Shown here: positions 8,505-16,984 of the stretch, in pieces
How the letters are laid out: each line of letters starts with the position of its first letter
How positions within the stretch are numbered: the first letter of the stretch is position 1
Assembly (NCBI GenBank): GCA_021325435.1
Contig: JAJPHE010000071.1
Span: 1-64,000, forward strand
DNA from: Actinomycetota bacterium
Lineage (GTDB): Bacteria; Actinomycetota; Acidimicrobiia; Acidimicrobiales; JAJPHE01
DNA: 64,000 nucleotides
Direction of reading: 5' to 3'
Position numbers and translations under genes: made by a program
Notes under the pieces: model-generated
What the model saw: the letters and a program-made list of their open reading frames with translations, nothing else
What the model was told of the DNA's origin: nothing
Databases searched by the model: none

Positions 8505-9031
8505 GCGGGACTGTCAATCCTCTCACCCTCCCGGCCGAGCTCTCGGGCCCTCTTGGCGCGTGGCATCACGGGGTCGCACGACAGGCGGAGCGGGTACACG
8601 CTGCAACCAACGGGGTCGAGCGCTTCGTCGACGCCTATCTCTTCGTGATCGCCCTCCGCCAGGTCCTGCGGGGGGCCCAAGCCATGCTTCGAGCCACGAG
8701 CTCCGGCGGCCAAACCGACAAGCCCCTCCGCGAGGCCCTGGCGACGTTCAAGGGAGCGGTGGGGGACGCGACCAAGATCCGTGATGTGCTGACGCATTTC
8801 GACGCTTACCACGAAGGCGCCGGGAACCTTCAGAAGGCCGGGAAGATGGGTCCGCTCGAGATCCATTCTGAGAGGGGTCACGAGACCTACTGGCTGGTCG
8901 TGTCGGGGTTTCGCGTCGAAATCGGGGCCGCAGCCCTGGCCGCATCTGACCTCGTCGACGAGGCGCTCAACGCTCAGCTACGCCATCAACACGCGATCGC
9001 GAGCGGCCGGCACCGCAACGTTGGGTCATGA
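8501..9031 (+). CDS. Helical protein with HEPN-like Rx4H motif
   Basis: 176 residues, start ATG 8501 overlapping the previous stop (ATGA). It is mostly helical. TKIRDVLTHFDAYHEG contains R94-x4-H99, which fits the Rx4-6H signature of HEPN ribonucleases, placed in a late helix as usual in that superfamily. The preceding helices (RFVDAYLFVIALRQVLRGAQ) could form the HEPN bundle. No named family is recognised. The next gene carries a similar motif, so the two might form a heteromeric nuclease or a pair of toxins. HEPN assignment is a hypothesis. Confidence 0.5.
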   Translation: MSGTVNPLTLPAELSGPLGAWHHGVARQAERVHAATNGVERFVDAYLFVIALRQVLRGAQAMLRATSSGGQTDKPLREALATFKGAVGDATKIRDVLTHFDAYHEGAGNLQKAGKMGPLEIHSERGHETYWLVVSGFRVEIGAAALAASDLVDEALNAQLRHQHAIASGRHRNVGS

Positions 9032-9789
9032 GCATCAAGGAGATCCGGACGAAGATCGACCGGGCCCGCGAACACCTCGGGGTGTTGGCGGCTGAGGTGG
9101 ACGCGTGGGCGGCCGGCGACCCCGTGATCTATATCGCAGCTCGGTGGCATCGTTACCAGTGGCTCCGGGGCCCACCGCTGAGGTGGGCTGCCATCTTTGG
9201 CGATTGTGTTCACAACCTCCGATCGGCGCTCGATCACATGATTTGGGACCTCTCTGGAGGGACTGGAAATGCGCCTCCCCGCTCCGAGTTCCCCATCTTC
9301 GACGACCAGACCAAGTACCTGGAGCGAGGCAAGAACGGCAAGCCGGTCCATGGGAGCGGCCTGGCCAAGATCGAGGGCGTGAAGGACCTCGACGCCAGGC
9401 GGGTGATCCGTAACCTTCAGCCATTCAAGGCGTCCGAGCCCCACCGTCACCCGCTGTGGGTACTGCATGAGCTCGACCGAGTCGACAAGCACCGGGCCCT
9501 CCATCCCGTCCTCGGATGGCCATACGGCGAGCCATGGCGCCTCGACATCCACGACGACGAGACGCTCCGGCCGGGCTTCCGGCAGATCCGAGCGCTTGAG
9601 GGAAGGGACTATCCGGAGACCGGCCTCAGGACCCGGACGAAGCGTCGGGCTGACCTGGTTATCGAGCTCATCCTTCCCGGTGGCACGGTCGAATGGACCG
9701 ACAACGTCGACGTCCTTCTCAGCAAACTGGTGGACTACGTCGAAAGGGAGGCGTTTCGGGGCCTTGAGCCTTGGCTCGAATATCCGTGA
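9028..9789 (+). CDS. HEPN-like protein with HNLRSALDH motif
   Basis: 253 residues, coupled by ATGA to the gene before. Near residue 58 is FGDCVHNLRSALDHMIWDL, a pattern I know from many uncharacterised bacterial proteins; R65-x4-H70 matches the HEPN Rx4-6H motif. The preceding helix with WHRYQWLRGPPLRWAAIFGD and a C-terminal beta-rich part follow. Last gene of the operon. Role unknown; context suggests defence. Confidence 0.6.
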   Translation: MSIKEIRTKIDRAREHLGVLAAEVDAWAAGDPVIYIAARWHRYQWLRGPPLRWAAIFGDCVHNLRSALDHMIWDLSGGTGNAPPRSEFPIFDDQTKYLERGKNGKPVHGSGLAKIEGVKDLDARRVIRNLQPFKASEPHRHPLWVLHELDRVDKHRALHPVLGWPYGEPWRLDIHDDETLRPGFRQIRALEGRDYPETGLRTRTKRRADLVIELILPGGTVEWTDNVDVLLSKLVDYVEREAFRGLEPWLEYP

Positions 9790-9870
9790 TCAGTGCTCGA
9801 TTCGCCCGGGCACGCCCCTTGAACCCGTGAAGGAAGTTGTCACACGCGGGCTCGGCTCCTCTCCGGACAG

Positions 9871-9900
9871 CCGGGCCGGCGCCGAAGGCGCCGGGCCCGG
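9871..9900. terminator. Strong GC hairpin after the R-M operon
   Basis: ccgggccggcgcc, a GAA loop, then ggcgccgggcccgg form a stem of about 13 bp with one bulged base. It lies 82 bp after the last operon gene. There is no U-run, so it may be a factor-dependent pause site rather than a classical terminator. The rest of 9790-10069 shows nothing I recognise. Confidence 0.45.
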
Positions 9901-10069
9901 AGATTGATCCGAAGAAGATCCAAGCCTCCTTGGCATCGATCGGCAGTCGGATGCTGGAGCTGGCTGCCATCGGAGCTGGTGCCCGTCTACCGAGGTTGAC
10001 GAGCTGACCGTCGTGCGGCGTTGCGAGAGGCCGGGCTGCAGTTGGAGTGGCCAGCAGGCAGGCTGAGGT

Positions 10070-10702
10070 GTGCGCCAGTGGCTCCGCGGTAGGCGTCTGC
10101 TCATGGTGCTAACCGTGGCCGTCGGGCTGACGGCCGTGGTTGTGGCGCTCGTCCTGGGTCTGTTCGGAAGCTCGACCCGGCCGGCCGCCGCCCCTTGCCA
10201 TCCGATCGGGGGCCCCATCAGGGTGGGCGAGTCGATCCGGGCGACGTACGTCCCCACTCACCTGGTCCTGGTGTCCGGCAGCGAGACCAACCCCCGGGCC
10301 GCACCGGTCATCTACGGCCTGCCCGCCTCTGCCAAGACCGAGCTCGGCCCGGTCGTGACAGTCCGGGTCCTCCCCGCCGTTCCCTTGGCGTCAATGGTCC
10401 CGACCGGCCTCGTAAGCAAACAGGTGACCATCCAAGGCCACCCCGCCCTCCTGGCCACTACACCCCCAGTCGTCCCCAACCAGCTCACCTCCGAGATCGG
10501 CCGGGTCCACATCTACTGGCAGCGCACCGCCGACAGCGTCATCTCCCTCGCCACATCCGAAATGGCCGAGAGCCTGGCAATCGCCATCGCCAACGGCATC
10601 AGCTATGTCCCAGGCCAGTGGATGAATCAGTACTACCCCGGCGAGCTTAGGAAGGTCTCGGGATCACCCCCTTCCGGCTGCCCCGGCCCGGCCGGCGGCT
10701 AA
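10070..10702 (+). CDS. Membrane-anchored exported protein, unknown
   Basis: 210 residues from a GTG at 10070. A basic N-terminus (MRQWLRGRRLLM) is followed by one transmembrane helix or uncleaved signal, VLTVAVGLTAVVVALVLGLF, and then an extracytoplasmic domain with no known motif. It ends Pro/Gly-rich with one Cys. Located between the defence-like operon and the transfer module of element B; it could be accessory to conjugation or surface exclusion, but nothing in the sequence proves this. Confidence 0.55.
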   Translation: MRQWLRGRRLLMVLTVAVGLTAVVVALVLGLFGSSTRPAAAPCHPIGGPIRVGESIRATYVPTHLVLVSGSETNPRAAPVIYGLPASAKTELGPVVTVRVLPAVPLASMVPTGLVSKQVTIQGHPALLATTPPVVPNQLTSEIGRVHIYWQRTADSVISLATSEMAESLAIAIANGISYVPGQWMNQYYPGELRKVSGSPPSGCPGPAGG

Positions 10703-10925
10703 AGACGGGCCCCAGGTCGGACCCTCGGCCGGTCGGCTCCGTCCGACCGGCCTGAGAGCGCCTTTGCTCGGGAGGGACGCAGGGTCAAGGGGCCAAGGGA
10801 GCCGGCAGCAGACCGGGCGCCAGCAGCACCGGGAGGAGGTGCGACCGGGCCTTGACACTGCGGCCCTCCCGAGCCACGGCCGGCGCCCCATGGATGCCTT
10901 TCGGGCGAAAATTCTTTCCCGAGGT

Positions 10926-11058
10926 GAGTTCCCAACGGAGTTCCCAATGGCGCGTCGCGCCCGCCTTGACCTGGGGATTCGTGCCTGCACGGCCCGCTCG
11001 GCGCCCGCCGCGATTTCTGCCAGTTGGGAAGTCGGCTGGGAGGGTGGTTGGGAACGCC
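10926..11058. repeat. Inverted clusters of 12-bp iterons (candidate origin or clt)
   Basis: Two contiguous 12-mers gagttcccaaYg (10926-10949) face three contiguous 12-mers of the opposite orientation, gttgggaagtcg, gctgggagggtg and gttgggaacgcc (11023-11058). The common core is TTGGGAA. They lie in the convergent gap 10703-11110, where a promoter is not expected. A rolling-circle origin or the clt locus bound by the TraB-type translocase is plausible. Confidence 0.6.
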
Positions 11059-11110
11059 GGGGCGCACGCTCATCCCCGTGCGACTCGATCCTGGTGCCGC
11101 CTCCCAGGCC

Positions 11111-13207
11111 CTACGCCGGCTCCTCCGGCCGCGCTGGCCCCGCCTCCTCGAGCAGGCCGAACAGCTCCCCGAGCGCGGCCCGGGCCGCCGAGCGCACCTG
11201 TTCGTAGGGGACAGGCCCTCCCGCCTTGGCGATGCGCAGGCGCTCATCCCAGAGCTGAATCGACAACTTGTAGCCCCGCAGCCCTGCCCGCAGGGCGCGA
11301 TCCGCCCCGGCCAGGTCCTTGTCGGCGCGCCGCCACGCGGCCAGCTCGGCCGCCGTTCGCTCGATGACCGCGTCCAGGCGGTTGCGCTCCTCCACGGCGA
11401 AGTTCCAGGTGCCGAAGGCGACCAGCGGCACGCCCCGCACCAGGTCGAGAGCCTCAGCCAACAGCTCCGCCCGGGGGGCCCCCGCCAGCCCCGAGGCGCG
11501 CTTCAGGACGCGGTCGAACTCGACCACGTCGACGCGCAGCGCGTCGGTGAGCCGGTAGCCCGCCTTCTTGTCGAAGCGGGGAATGGCACCGGGCGGAAGC
11601 AGAGAACGCAGGTCCGAGATGTAGTTCTCGATGGTCTTGGTGCCGGGCTCCTTGAGGTCCGTGCCGTAGAGGCTGCGGATCAGCTCCTCATCGAGGGGCC
11701 GGTCCCCGCCGCCGGCCAGGGCGATGATCACGAGCACCCGCAGGTGGCGTTCGTCGAGGTCCCCGAGCCGCCCGACCGCCCCGACGCCGGTCCGCATGAG
11801 GTAAAGGGCAGCGCCGTCCGGACCCTCGGCCAGGTCGGGGGCCGTGCCGTCCTCCTCAGCGCCGGTGGGCGCCGTGACCACCGCGTCGGGCTCCCGCAGG
11901 TCGACCACGTCCACGGGCACCTCGGCGACGACGGGAGCCTCGGGCTGTGGAGGCTCCCCCGTCGGCACGAGCTTGGCGCCCTCTTCGCCTTCGACGATGA
12001 CGAAGACCCGCACCGGCCGAGCGATGTCGGCCCGCTCGGACGCGAAGGCCAGGGTGCCGGCCACCAGGAAGCCGACCAGCAGGGCGAAGCGCAGGAGCCA
12101 GACGAGGTCGGACCCGCCGGGCACCGGGGGATGGGCCGCGGCCTGGGCGTCGATGCTCGGCGGCGGAGCCCCCGAAGCCGGGAAGTCGAGGCTCAGGGTG
12201 GCCGGTGCGGTCATGTGCAAGTTCCAACCGCCCGTCTGGTCCGGACCGAAGCTGGCCGGCTCGAAGCGCACCTGGGCGTGGCGCAGGTCGGCCGGGACCG
12301 TCCAGTAGTAGACGTCCTGGGCCACGCCCATCCACCAGTTGTCTACGTGGCCGGCGCCGATCGGTTGGTGGCCGGGCACGAGGAGCTGGAGCCGGTCGGC
12401 GGGCCAGGTGACCTGGATCCCGTAGTCCGACGGCCCGTACACGCGGCAACGCAGAAGCAGGAAGGCCTGGCCGGGCCCGGGGTGCTCGCTGGGCGCGTGG
12501 GGCCCGTACCAGGCGAGCTGCGCGCCGTCGATCTGGAACGTGGCGCTGGCCGAGGGGTTGTCGAACGAGGGATCAGTCGGGTCGGCGACGGATGCCGGAG
12601 CGGTTGCGCTCGTCACCGGGGCGGCGTCGACCACAGCGCTGCTGGACGAGCGGTACGACACGGCGGGGACCGGGGCGACGAGGCGGGCGTAGTTGACCGA
12701 GTAGTCGGTCAGCGCCCCGCCGTCGTTCAGCTGGAAGAGGACCGGGGCGCCTTTGGGCACGGCCTGGGCCCACATGAAGCTGGCGCTGGTGATCCAAGAG
12801 GACAGATCGAGGGGCCAAGACCTGCCGGCCACGACCATGGCGGCGCTCAGCCTCGGGCCGGAGTTGTCCAGCGCCGCCGCCAGGGCGTTGGAGTCGAGCG
12901 TCCCTGCGAATTCGACCACGGCGATCAGGTCCCCGGATGGCGCGACTACCCGGTCCGAGCCGGAGCCGATGGCGGAGAACAGCCCCGATCCGGTGATCTG
13001 GCCCGTGAAATAGAGGCCCTGCACCCGAGGGTCCGACGGGTGGGTGAGGACCACGCCCGGATCGGCGTTGAGGACATGGGGCCCGGTCCCGGGATCAAGC
13101 AAGTTGCCCGACGGTCCGGGGTGGACGAAGAACGTGGCCACCAGGACCACGAGAGCGACCAGCGCTGCTCCGGTCGCCGCCCGGGTTCTCAGGGAACGCC
13201 CCAGCAT
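11111..13207 (-). CDS. Membrane protein with cytoplasmic SARP-like wHTH-BTAD regulator domain
   Basis: 698 residues. TM1 is ATGAALVALVVLVATFFV (about 11-28), followed by a 335-residue extracytoplasmic part, TM2 DLVWLLRFALLVGFLVAGTL (about 367-386), an acidic linker, an OmpR/SARP-like winged helix (about 485-555, ending RFDKKAGYRLTD) and a bacterial transcriptional activator (BTAD) helical domain to the end. The architecture is that of a one-component transmembrane regulator: external sensing, DNA binding inside. It is divergent from the transfer genes at 13357, so it may control them. No protease or kinase motif is seen. The external domain is unrecognised. Confidence 0.7.
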   Translation of the reverse strand: MLGRSLRTRAATGAALVALVVLVATFFVHPGPSGNLLDPGTGPHVLNADPGVVLTHPSDPRVQGLYFTGQITGSGLFSAIGSGSDRVVAPSGDLIAVVEFAGTLDSNALAAALDNSGPRLSAAMVVAGRSWPLDLSSWITSASFMWAQAVPKGAPVLFQLNDGGALTDYSVNYARLVAPVPAVSYRSSSSAVVDAAPVTSATAPASVADPTDPSFDNPSASATFQIDGAQLAWYGPHAPSEHPGPGQAFLLLRCRVYGPSDYGIQVTWPADRLQLLVPGHQPIGAGHVDNWWMGVAQDVYYWTVPADLRHAQVRFEPASFGPDQTGGWNLHMTAPATLSLDFPASGAPPPSIDAQAAAHPPVPGGSDLVWLLRFALLVGFLVAGTLAFASERADIARPVRVFVIVEGEEGAKLVPTGEPPQPEAPVVAEVPVDVVDLREPDAVVTAPTGAEEDGTAPDLAEGPDGAALYLMRTGVGAVGRLGDLDERHLRVLVIIALAGGGDRPLDEELIRSLYGTDLKEPGTKTIENYISDLRSLLPPGAIPRFDKKAGYRLTDALRVDVVEFDRVLKRASGLAGAPRAELLAEALDLVRGVPLVAFGTWNFAVEERNRLDAVIERTAAELAAWRRADKDLAGADRALRAGLRGYKLSIQLWDERLRIAKAGGPVPYEQVRSAARAALGELFGLLEEAGPARPEEPA

Positions 13208-13356
13208 CCCCCCACCTCCTGCTCCCCCAGCTCTTCCTCCAGAGCTTTGTCCGATTCGCGCCCCACCGCCAGTGGTTGGTGGAGCAACCGGTGTGGCCCG
13301 GGAGGTCCCCGGGTCACCGACCCCGGGCCCAGGCCCGGAGAAAGGGGACAGCTCCC

Positions 13357-13695
13357 ATGAAGCTGCCCATCGATCCCGCCGGCGTCGTGTTCACCTGCGC
13401 CGGTGCCCCCGAGGCGGTCATGGACTGGGACGACCGCACCAAGCCCGAGACGGACGAGGCAGGTCGGCCTGTGTTCCGGGTCTCCTTGCTCGCTATTGCC
13501 GAAGGCCCCGGTGAGGTCATCCCGGTGAAGGTGGCCGGGGAGCCCCAGGGCCTGGTGACCAACACCCAGGCCAAGGTGACCGGGCTGTCGATCGAGCCCT
13601 GGACCAGCAGGCGCTCCGGACGCTCCGGGGTGACCTACTGGGCCAAGGCGATCGAGCCCGTGGCTGCTGCCCGCCCCGAGCGGGCGGCGTCGTGA
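13357..13695 (+). CDS. Small conserved-looking AICE transfer-region protein
   Basis: 112 residues from ATG 13357 behind ggagaaagggg. The sequence MKLPIDPAGVVFTCAGAPE through VKVAGEPQGL resembles the short proteins that precede the translocase gene in Streptomyces AICEs and plasmids, where they have no assigned activity. Overlaps the next gene by GTGA. First gene of a seven-gene transfer/replication/integration operon. Confidence 0.65.
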   Translation: MKLPIDPAGVVFTCAGAPEAVMDWDDRTKPETDEAGRPVFRVSLLAIAEGPGEVIPVKVAGEPQGLVTNTQAKVTGLSIEPWTSRRSGRSGVTYWAKAIEPVAAARPERAAS

Positions 13696-13838
13696 TCGGG
13701 CGGATGGCCGCTGCCGCCGGGAGCTTCGTGCTCCTGGCGGTGGCGCTCACCTCCGACGCGCTGACCACGTTTCTCGCCACGGTGTGGCTCCTCGCCATCG
13801 TGGCCAAGAGAGCCGAGGCCCGCCATGCCCGCCGCTAG
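13692..13838 (+). CDS. Small membrane protein
   Basis: 48 residues, too short for usual gene calls. GTG 13692 overlaps the previous stop as GTGA, and the stop lies inside the next gene. It consists of two hydrophobic stretches (AAAAGSFVLLAVAL, TTFLATVWLLAIVA) and a basic tail KRAEARHARR. Similar tiny membrane proteins sit before the translocase in actinobacterial conjugative elements and may help spread DNA; that link is inference. Confidence 0.6.
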   Translation: MIGRMAAAAGSFVLLAVALTSDALTTFLATVWLLAIVAKRAEARHARR

Positions 13839-15117
13839 AAACCACCCGCTCCGCTGGCGGGGCTTTACCCGACGGTGGCGAACCGAGCTCGGCCTGGCCG
13901 GCGCCTTCGTCGCCCTGCGCATCGTGCTTGGCGCCGTCGGGGGGCCGAGCCTGTTGCTCATCGGCAGCGTGGCCGTCGTGGCCGTGGCCGCCTTCGTGCG
14001 CGCCGCCCGACAGGCGCTGCTCGAGCGCCTGCTCGACTCCCGCCGGCTCCGGCGCTGGGAGCACAACCTGGCGTTGGTCGCGCCGGAGCGCACGCCGGTG
14101 CCGCTCGAGGTCGAGGCTTATGGCTTCGGCGAGCGGGGGGCGCTGCGGGTGGCCGGCGGGGCCACGGTGACGGAGCTGGCCAAGTGCTCCGAGGCCCTGG
14201 CCGCCTGCTTCGGCGCCAAGGCCGTCCGCGTGGGCCGCCATCCAGACCACGCCGGCGTCGCTTTGGTGTCGGTGCTGATGAGCGATCCGCTGGCCCGCCC
14301 GGCGCCGGACTGGCCGTGGCTTCGTCGTCCGACGACGTCGTTGTGGGAGCCGGTGCCGCTGGGAGTCAGTGAAGGTGGCGCCCCGATCAGCATCAGCCTG
14401 CCCGAGCACAACCTGCTCTTGGGCGGCGAGCCCGGCGCCGGCAAGTCGGGGGCCATCAACCTCTTGGTGGCCGCCGCCGCCCTCGATCCCCTGGCCCAGC
14501 TTTGGTTGCTCGACGGCAAGCTGGTGGAGCTGGCCGCCTGGCGCAAGGCAGCCGTCGACTCGGCCGGGCTCGACGTGTGGGAAGCGGTGGAGCTCCTGCG
14601 TCGGGTCCAGTCGGTCATGGATTCCCGCTACCAGTTGCTGCTCGAGGCCGGCTTGCGCAAGGTGAAGGCGGGGAGCGGCCTGCACCTGGTGGTGGTAGAC
14701 GAGCTCGCCCACTACCTCACTGGTCCGGACAAGAAGGCCCGGGACGCCTTCATCGAGGTGCTCCGCGACCTTGTCTCTCGAGGACGGGCGGCGGGCATCG
14801 TCGTGGTGGTCGCCACCCAGAAGCCCGGCTCTGATGTCGTGCCCACCAGCCTGCGGGACCTGTTTGGCTACCGCCTGGCCATGCGCTGCTCGACGGCGGC
14901 GGCTTCGGACACGATCCTCGGCTCCGGTTGGGCCACCGAGGGCTACTCGGCGGCCAGCATCGACCCGGCGACGAGGGGCGTCGGCTATCTGCTGCACGAG
15001 TCGGGCGTGCCACAGCTCCTGCGCACCCACTGGCTCGACGACGACGCTGTGGACAGCCTCGCCACCCGGGCCGCGCGCCTCGGTCGCGAGTTCGAGGACG
15101 GGCAGGGCGATGAATGA
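13825..15117 (+). CDS. FtsK/SpoIIIE-type DNA translocase (TraB/TraSA-like)
   Basis: 430 residues. Two N-terminal hydrophobic segments (LGLAGAFVALRIVLGAVGG, LLLIGSVAVVAVAAFV) precede an FtsK motor domain with Walker A GGEPGAGKSG (about 200-209) and Walker B LHLVVVDELA (about 286-295). Membrane anchoring plus one motor fits the TraB/TraSA proteins that move double-stranded DNA between mycelial or neighbouring cells. The gene overlaps both neighbours, so it belongs to the transfer operon. A gamma-like DNA-reading domain is not obvious at the C-terminus. Confidence 0.88.
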   Translation: MPAARNHPLRWRGFTRRWRTELGLAGAFVALRIVLGAVGGPSLLLIGSVAVVAVAAFVRAARQALLERLLDSRRLRRWEHNLALVAPERTPVPLEVEAYGFGERGALRVAGGATVTELAKCSEALAACFGAKAVRVGRHPDHAGVALVSVLMSDPLARPAPDWPWLRRPTTSLWEPVPLGVSEGGAPISISLPEHNLLLGGEPGAGKSGAINLLVAAAALDPLAQLWLLDGKLVELAAWRKAAVDSAGLDVWEAVELLRRVQSVMDSRYQLLLEAGLRKVKAGSGLHLVVVDELAHYLTGPDKKARDAFIEVLRDLVSRGRAAGIVVVVATQKPGSDVVPTSLRDLFGYRLAMRCSTAAASDTILGSGWATEGYSAASIDPATRGVGYLLHESGVPQLLRTHWLDDDAVDSLATRAARLGREFEDGQGDE

Positions 15118-16447
15118 CCTGGCCATCTCCGAGGCGGTCGAGCGCATCGCGTCGCCGTCCTGGCCGGCCTTCGAGGCGCAGCTCTCCTCCTCCGGGGGCT
15201 GCGCCCGGCCGGTCCGGCTGGTGGGCAAGGTCGACGTCGTCGACTCGTCGTCGGGCGAGCTGCGCACCCGGTTCTCGACCGAAGGCGAACCCGACGGGGT
15301 GCTCCTGAAGGCCTGCGGGTCTCGCCGAACCACCCGATGCCGGCCCTGCTCGCAGCTCTACAAGGGCGACGCCCGCGTGCTGGTGGCCGCCGGCATGGCC
15401 GGGGGGCGAGGAACGGACGAATCCGTCACCGATCGGCCCACGGTCTTCGTCACGCTGACGGCGCCGAGCTTTGGCGCCGTGCATCGCCAGGCCGACAACG
15501 GTCCTTGTCATCCGGGACCTCAGGGCAGGTGCCGCCACGGACGACAACTCGCGTGTTGGGAACGTCACACCGGTGCCGACGACGTCGTAGGCAAACCCCT
15601 GTGCCCTGAGTGTTACGACTACGAAGCTGCTGTCATCTGGAACGCGCGGGTGACCGAGCTGTGGCGTCGGACGATGATCGCCACCGCCCGGGCCATGGCC
15701 CGGCAATCAGCGATGACCGTTCGGACCTTCGCCGCCAGCTATCGCATCAGCTTCGTGAAGGTGGTCGAGTACCAGCGGCGGGGCTCCATCCACGTCCACG
15801 CCGTGCTGCGGATCGACGCCCGGGATGGAGGCGAGGTGGATCTCGACGCCGCACGACTGGCGGACGCCGTGCACCTAGCCGCTGGACGGGTGCAGGCTCC
15901 GAGCCCACTGCGAGACGGACAACCGATCCGTTGGGGCTCTCAGCTCGACGTCGGCGTCGTCAGCGGCGCGGAGCGGCGGCGGGTGGCCAACTACCTGGCC
16001 AAGTACTCCACCAAGTCGGCCGATGACGCCGGCGCTCTCGACCACCGCATCACCGAGGCCGACATACCGGGGTTGGGCCTGCCTGATCACCTCGAGGCTC
16101 TGGTCCGTACGGCCTGGCGTCTCGGGGGCTCCGATGCACTGGCGCATCTGCGATTGCGAGCCTGGGCACACTGCCTCGGCTTCCGGGGCCACTGGATGAC
16201 CAAGAGTCGGGCCTACTCCACCACCTTCGGCCTGCTGCGATCCGCCCGGCACGAGTTCCGCAAGGCCGAAGCGCTGCGTATCGCCGGCGAGGAGATCGCC
16301 GTCGACGAGATCGAGGTCGGCTCATGGCGCTTCGCAGGGGTCGGCCACGCAACCGAGGGGGACGCCCTGCTCGCCCGCTGGCATGCGGAGTTGCGTGCCC
16401 GCCACCGCCAGCTCGCCCGGAAGGAGGAGGGGCCATGGGCAGCTTGA
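15110..16447 (+). CDS. Replication initiator, RepSA-like
   Basis: 445 residues from ATG 15110, overlapping the translocase gene by 8 bp. A zinc-finger-like Cys cluster (CGSRRTTRCRPC, later CRHG and CPEC) precedes a rolling-circle core: FVKVVEYQRRGSIHVHAVLR with HVH at 228-230 and candidate nucleophile tyrosines at 295 and 299 in NYLAKYSTKS. This is the pattern of RepSA initiators of pSAM2-like AICEs. It would nick a double-strand origin; the iterons at 10926-11058 are one candidate. Confidence 0.85.
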   Translation: MNDLAISEAVERIASPSWPAFEAQLSSSGGCARPVRLVGKVDVVDSSSGELRTRFSTEGEPDGVLLKACGSRRTTRCRPCSQLYKGDARVLVAAGMAGGRGTDESVTDRPTVFVTLTAPSFGAVHRQADNGPCHPGPQGRCRHGRQLACWERHTGADDVVGKPLCPECYDYEAAVIWNARVTELWRRTMIATARAMARQSAMTVRTFAASYRISFVKVVEYQRRGSIHVHAVLRIDARDGGEVDLDAARLADAVHLAAGRVQAPSPLRDGQPIRWGSQLDVGVVSGAERRRVANYLAKYSTKSADDAGALDHRITEADIPGLGLPDHLEALVRTAWRLGGSDALAHLRLRAWAHCLGFRGHWMTKSRAYSTTFGLLRSARHEFRKAEALRIAGEEIAVDEIEVGSWRFAGVGHATEGDALLARWHAELRARHRQLARKEEGPWAA

Positions 16448-16599
16448 CAACCAAGGTTGCTGACCTCGTCGGCTCGGCTTCCATCCACGTCGGGCAAGCC
16501 ACGAGCCAACGAGGTGGACTGGATGATGAGATGGTTGAGCGGCATCACACGACCCGCTCGGTCGCGGTGGTGGCAACCACCACGGAGGTTGAGCTGTGA
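16435..16599 (+). CDS. Small hypothetical protein between rep and xis
   Basis: 54 residues from ATG 16435 behind a very strong aaggaggagg, overlapping the end of rep and, by GTGA, the start of xis. Begins MGSLTTKVADLVGSASIHVG and is rich in Thr and Val near the end. No family recognised. The tight packing is the main evidence that it is real. Confidence 0.55.
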   Translation: MGSLTTKVADLVGSASIHVGQATSQRGGLDDEMVERHHTTRSVAVVATTTEVEL

Positions 16600-16787
16600 C
16601 GCCGGACGAGAAGTTACTGGTCACCCCTGCAGTAGCGGCGGAAAAGCTGTCAATCAGCCGCTCCAAGCTGTACGAACTGCTGGAGATGGGCATCCTTCGG
16701 TCGGTAAAGCTGGGTACCTGCCGGCGGATACCGGTAGAAGCTCTGGTTGAGTTGGTTGATCGCCTGAGCGAAGGTGCGACAGTATGA
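16596..16787 (+). CDS. xis: Excisionase (element B)
   Basis: 63 residues: a complete MerR/excisionase-type winged helix, LLVTPAVAAEKLSISRSKLY then GTCRRIPVEALVELVDRL. GTG start at 16596 overlaps the previous stop. It is homologous in layout to the excisionase of element A but lacks its N-terminal extension. Lies 193 bp before the integrase gene. Confidence 0.85.
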   Translation: MTPDEKLLVTPAVAAEKLSISRSKLYELLEMGILRSVKLGTCRRIPVEALVELVDRLSEGATV

Positions 16788-16984
16788 CCGCTGCCCTCGA
16801 AGCTGTCCCGGCCTGGAGCCGAGCCCACCGGCAGAGCGGGCTGCTCGCTACATCGTGGATGGCCGGCGGCCGACGGCCATCGTGGTGGCCGTCATCCGAG
16901 GTTGCCAGGAGTGGTCGAGCAGGGCTGTCGTCACAGCCTGTCGGTACCTTCGATGCCATGCCCTGCGAAGGAAGTGGTCCATGA
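16784..16984 (+). CDS. Possible coupling ORF between xis and int
   Basis: 66-codon frame that overlaps xis by ATGA and int by ATGA, so it would couple all three genes. The product (MTAALEAVPAWSRAHRQSGL...) has no recognisable domain and composition does not clearly separate it from a chance frame. Kept because of the double 4-base overlap. Confidence 0.3.
   Translation: MTAALEAVPAWSRAHRQSGLLATSWMAGGRRPSWWPSSEVARSGRAGLSSQPVGTFDAMPCEGSGP

Noticed and set aside
9905-10012. Short open stretch reading EIDPKKIQASLASIGSRML
   Set aside because: No start codon with a ribosome binding site, no recognisable family; it may be a gene remnant but cannot be supported.
11024-13360. 778-codon plus-strand frame opposite the BTAD protein
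   Set aside because: It mirrors the regulator gene; the minus strand has membrane helices and a recognisable wHTH-BTAD, the plus strand only repetitive Gly/Arg/Val sequence.
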